The position numbers and the translations under genes were made by a program. Shown here piece by piece: positions 5,398-6,433 of a stretch of 6,433 nt of DNA (the first letter of the stretch is position 1; the number at the start of each line of letters is the position of its first letter). The stretch is from an uncultured bacterium (GTDB taxonomy: Bacteria > Bacteroidota > Bacteroidia > CAILMK01), in assembly GCA_903835275.1 (NCBI GenBank), contig CAILMK010000528.1:1-6433 (forward strand). The letters run 5' to 3'. A model generated the notes under the pieces. The model saw only the letters and a program-made list of their open reading frames with translations, ran no database searches and was not told the origin of the DNA.

Positions 5398-6433
5398 ATG
5401 AAGATCATTCACGTTTCTGAAACATCTGTTTACAATTACGATGGAATATCCACCTACATAAATGAACTGATTGATAGTGCCTATAAAAACGGCGATGAGG
5501 TGCTGGTGCTTACTGCAAAACCTTATTCAAGCCATGTACGGAAATCAGCAGTAAAACCTGAAGATGTGAAATTGTTTCCATCGCTCAGGTTTCCGGGTAA
5601 GCCGAAGTTTGTTACCGTTTTCCCGATAGGATTTAATAAAATCATTGAGGATTTCAAACCTGACCTGATATGGATTCATACAATAGGTACCCTTGGAATG
5701 AAAGCTGCGAAATTTGCAGAAGGGAAATACAGAGTGGTTTATACAAAGCACTGTTTTGATGGCCTTATGTGGAATACCTACCTGAAAATTCCTCCCCGCT
5801 TTCACGGCTTTTTAAATTTCTGGGCTGATAAATTTGAAAACGATATACTGAAACATATTGATGCTGCCATTTATCATCTTGCCGATGTTGCAAAGATCAG
5901 AAGCAATAAATATTTTTCAAAATTCATTTGTATAGCGCCGCCGCTACAACTGAGGTTTTTTGAGAACAGGAAAATTCATAGCCATGAAATAGGTAAATTG
6001 ATACTTGGATTTTGCGGCCGTTGCGAACCTGACAAAGGGCTTGATGATACATTTGCAGGTTTGAAAATATTTCATGAACAGCATCCTGAAATTGCATTAG
6101 AATTTATTCTGATAGGAGATGGTCCGGAAGCCGAAAGACTGGTGAAGGAATATACGTTCCTGAAGATAACAGTAACGGGTTACGTGGATAATGTCATACC
6201 GTATTACGATAAACTGGATGGGTATGTGCTTACCTCCAAGCATGAAATGATCGCACTATCATCTATGGAAGCGCTTGCACGCGGTCTTGAGGTTTTTTCC
6301 ATGCCCCTGGGATATTTAAAAGAAAGTGCAGGCACGGTACCGGGCTTCCATATGTTTGAAACGCATGAGGAACTGGCAGAACTTATTGACGATACCCTCA
6401 TAAAAGAAGACATATCAAAAAAGGTAATTAATA
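5398..6433 (+). CDS. GT4-type (GT-B fold) glycosyltransferase, C-terminus beyond window
   Basis: 345 complete codons, open at the right edge; GT4 enzymes are commonly 350-420 residues, so probably only a short tail is missing. The family transfers a sugar from a nucleotide donor with retention of configuration, usually in the cytoplasm or at the inner membrane, building polysaccharide, lipid-linked or surface glycans. Seen: an N-terminal Rossmann-like opening MKIIHVSET followed by DGISTYINEL (15-24), the acceptor-side loop; an inter-domain hinge near 180-200; and a C-terminal donor domain with LGFCGRCEPDKGLDD (203-217, Arg208 and Lys213 at the phosphate-binding positions), LIGDGPE (238-244), GYVDNV (261-266) and the EX7E pair Glu283/Glu291 in HEMIALSSMEALARG. 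The usual Gly after the first Glu and Pro in GxPV are replaced (EM, GLEV). Start ATG 5398 follows the stop of the membrane gene by 10 bases, with no Shine-Dalgarno site. Donor and acceptor cannot be named. Confidence 0.88.
   Translation, partial: MKIIHVSETSVYNYDGISTYINELIDSAYKNGDEVLVLTAKPYSSHVRKSAVKPEDVKLFPSLRFPGKPKFVTVFPIGFNKIIEDFKPDLIWIHTIGTLGMKAAKFAEGKYRVVYTKHCFDGLMWNTYLKIPPRFHGFLNFWADKFENDILKHIDAAIYHLADVAKIRSNKYFSKFICIAPPLQLRFFENRKIHSHEIGKLILGFCGRCEPDKGLDDTFAGLKIFHEQHPEIALEFILIGDGPEAERLVKEYTFLKITVTGYVDNVIPYYDKLDGYVLTSKHEMIALSSMEALARGLEVFSMPLGYLKESAGTVPGFHMFETHEELAELIDDTLIKEDISKKVIN

Noticed and set aside
5545..5805. Minus-strand open frame of 86 codons inside the glycosyltransferase
   Set aside because: Opposite the continuous GT4 reading frame; composition and lack of domain argue against a gene.

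Overview
The window looks like an ordinary chromosomal segment of a Bacteroidota bacterium, probably near Chitinophagales/Sphingobacteriales, although the order is only an impression. The evidence is a secreted protein with a type IX secretion (T9SS) type A C-terminal sorting domain, exact copies of the Bacteroidota -7 promoter element TAnnTTTG just upstream of two genes, A/T-rich leaders mostly without Shine-Dalgarno sequences, and moderate-to-low GC with AT-rich intergenic gaps.

Layout: four genes point left (minus strand) and two point right (plus strand), diverging from a spacer at about 4606-4760. Reading leftward from the spacer, the minus-strand genes are murB (peptidoglycan precursor synthesis), a GTG-started secreted beta-propeller protein with a T9SS sorting tail, pdhA (pyruvate dehydrogenase E1 alpha), and the N-terminal 139 residues of a membrane-anchored TPR protein that runs off the left edge. 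Rightward there is a small polytopic membrane protein resembling the PAP2 phosphatase superfamily but with eroded catalytic motifs. Ten bases after it comes a GT4-type glycosyltransferase that runs off the right edge. The gaps between genes are 75 to about 160 bases, so no stretch over 300 bases lacks a gene. No tRNA, rRNA, CRISPR array, insertion sequence or phage gene is visible.

Functional reading: the minus-strand genes are unrelated housekeeping or surface functions with gaps large enough for separate promoters, so they are probably not one operon. The plus-strand pair is tightly spaced and probably co-transcribed, and may act together on a membrane lipid or surface glycan; this is inference from spacing and family only.

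The least ordinary structure is a run of eight degenerate 7-bp tandem units (1601-1656) in the leader/promoter region of pdhA. Other points of note are the degenerate PAP2-like active site, the propeller closure in the T9SS protein, and start-codon choice (GTG) in two genes. I see no convincing evidence of an undescribed multi-gene system.
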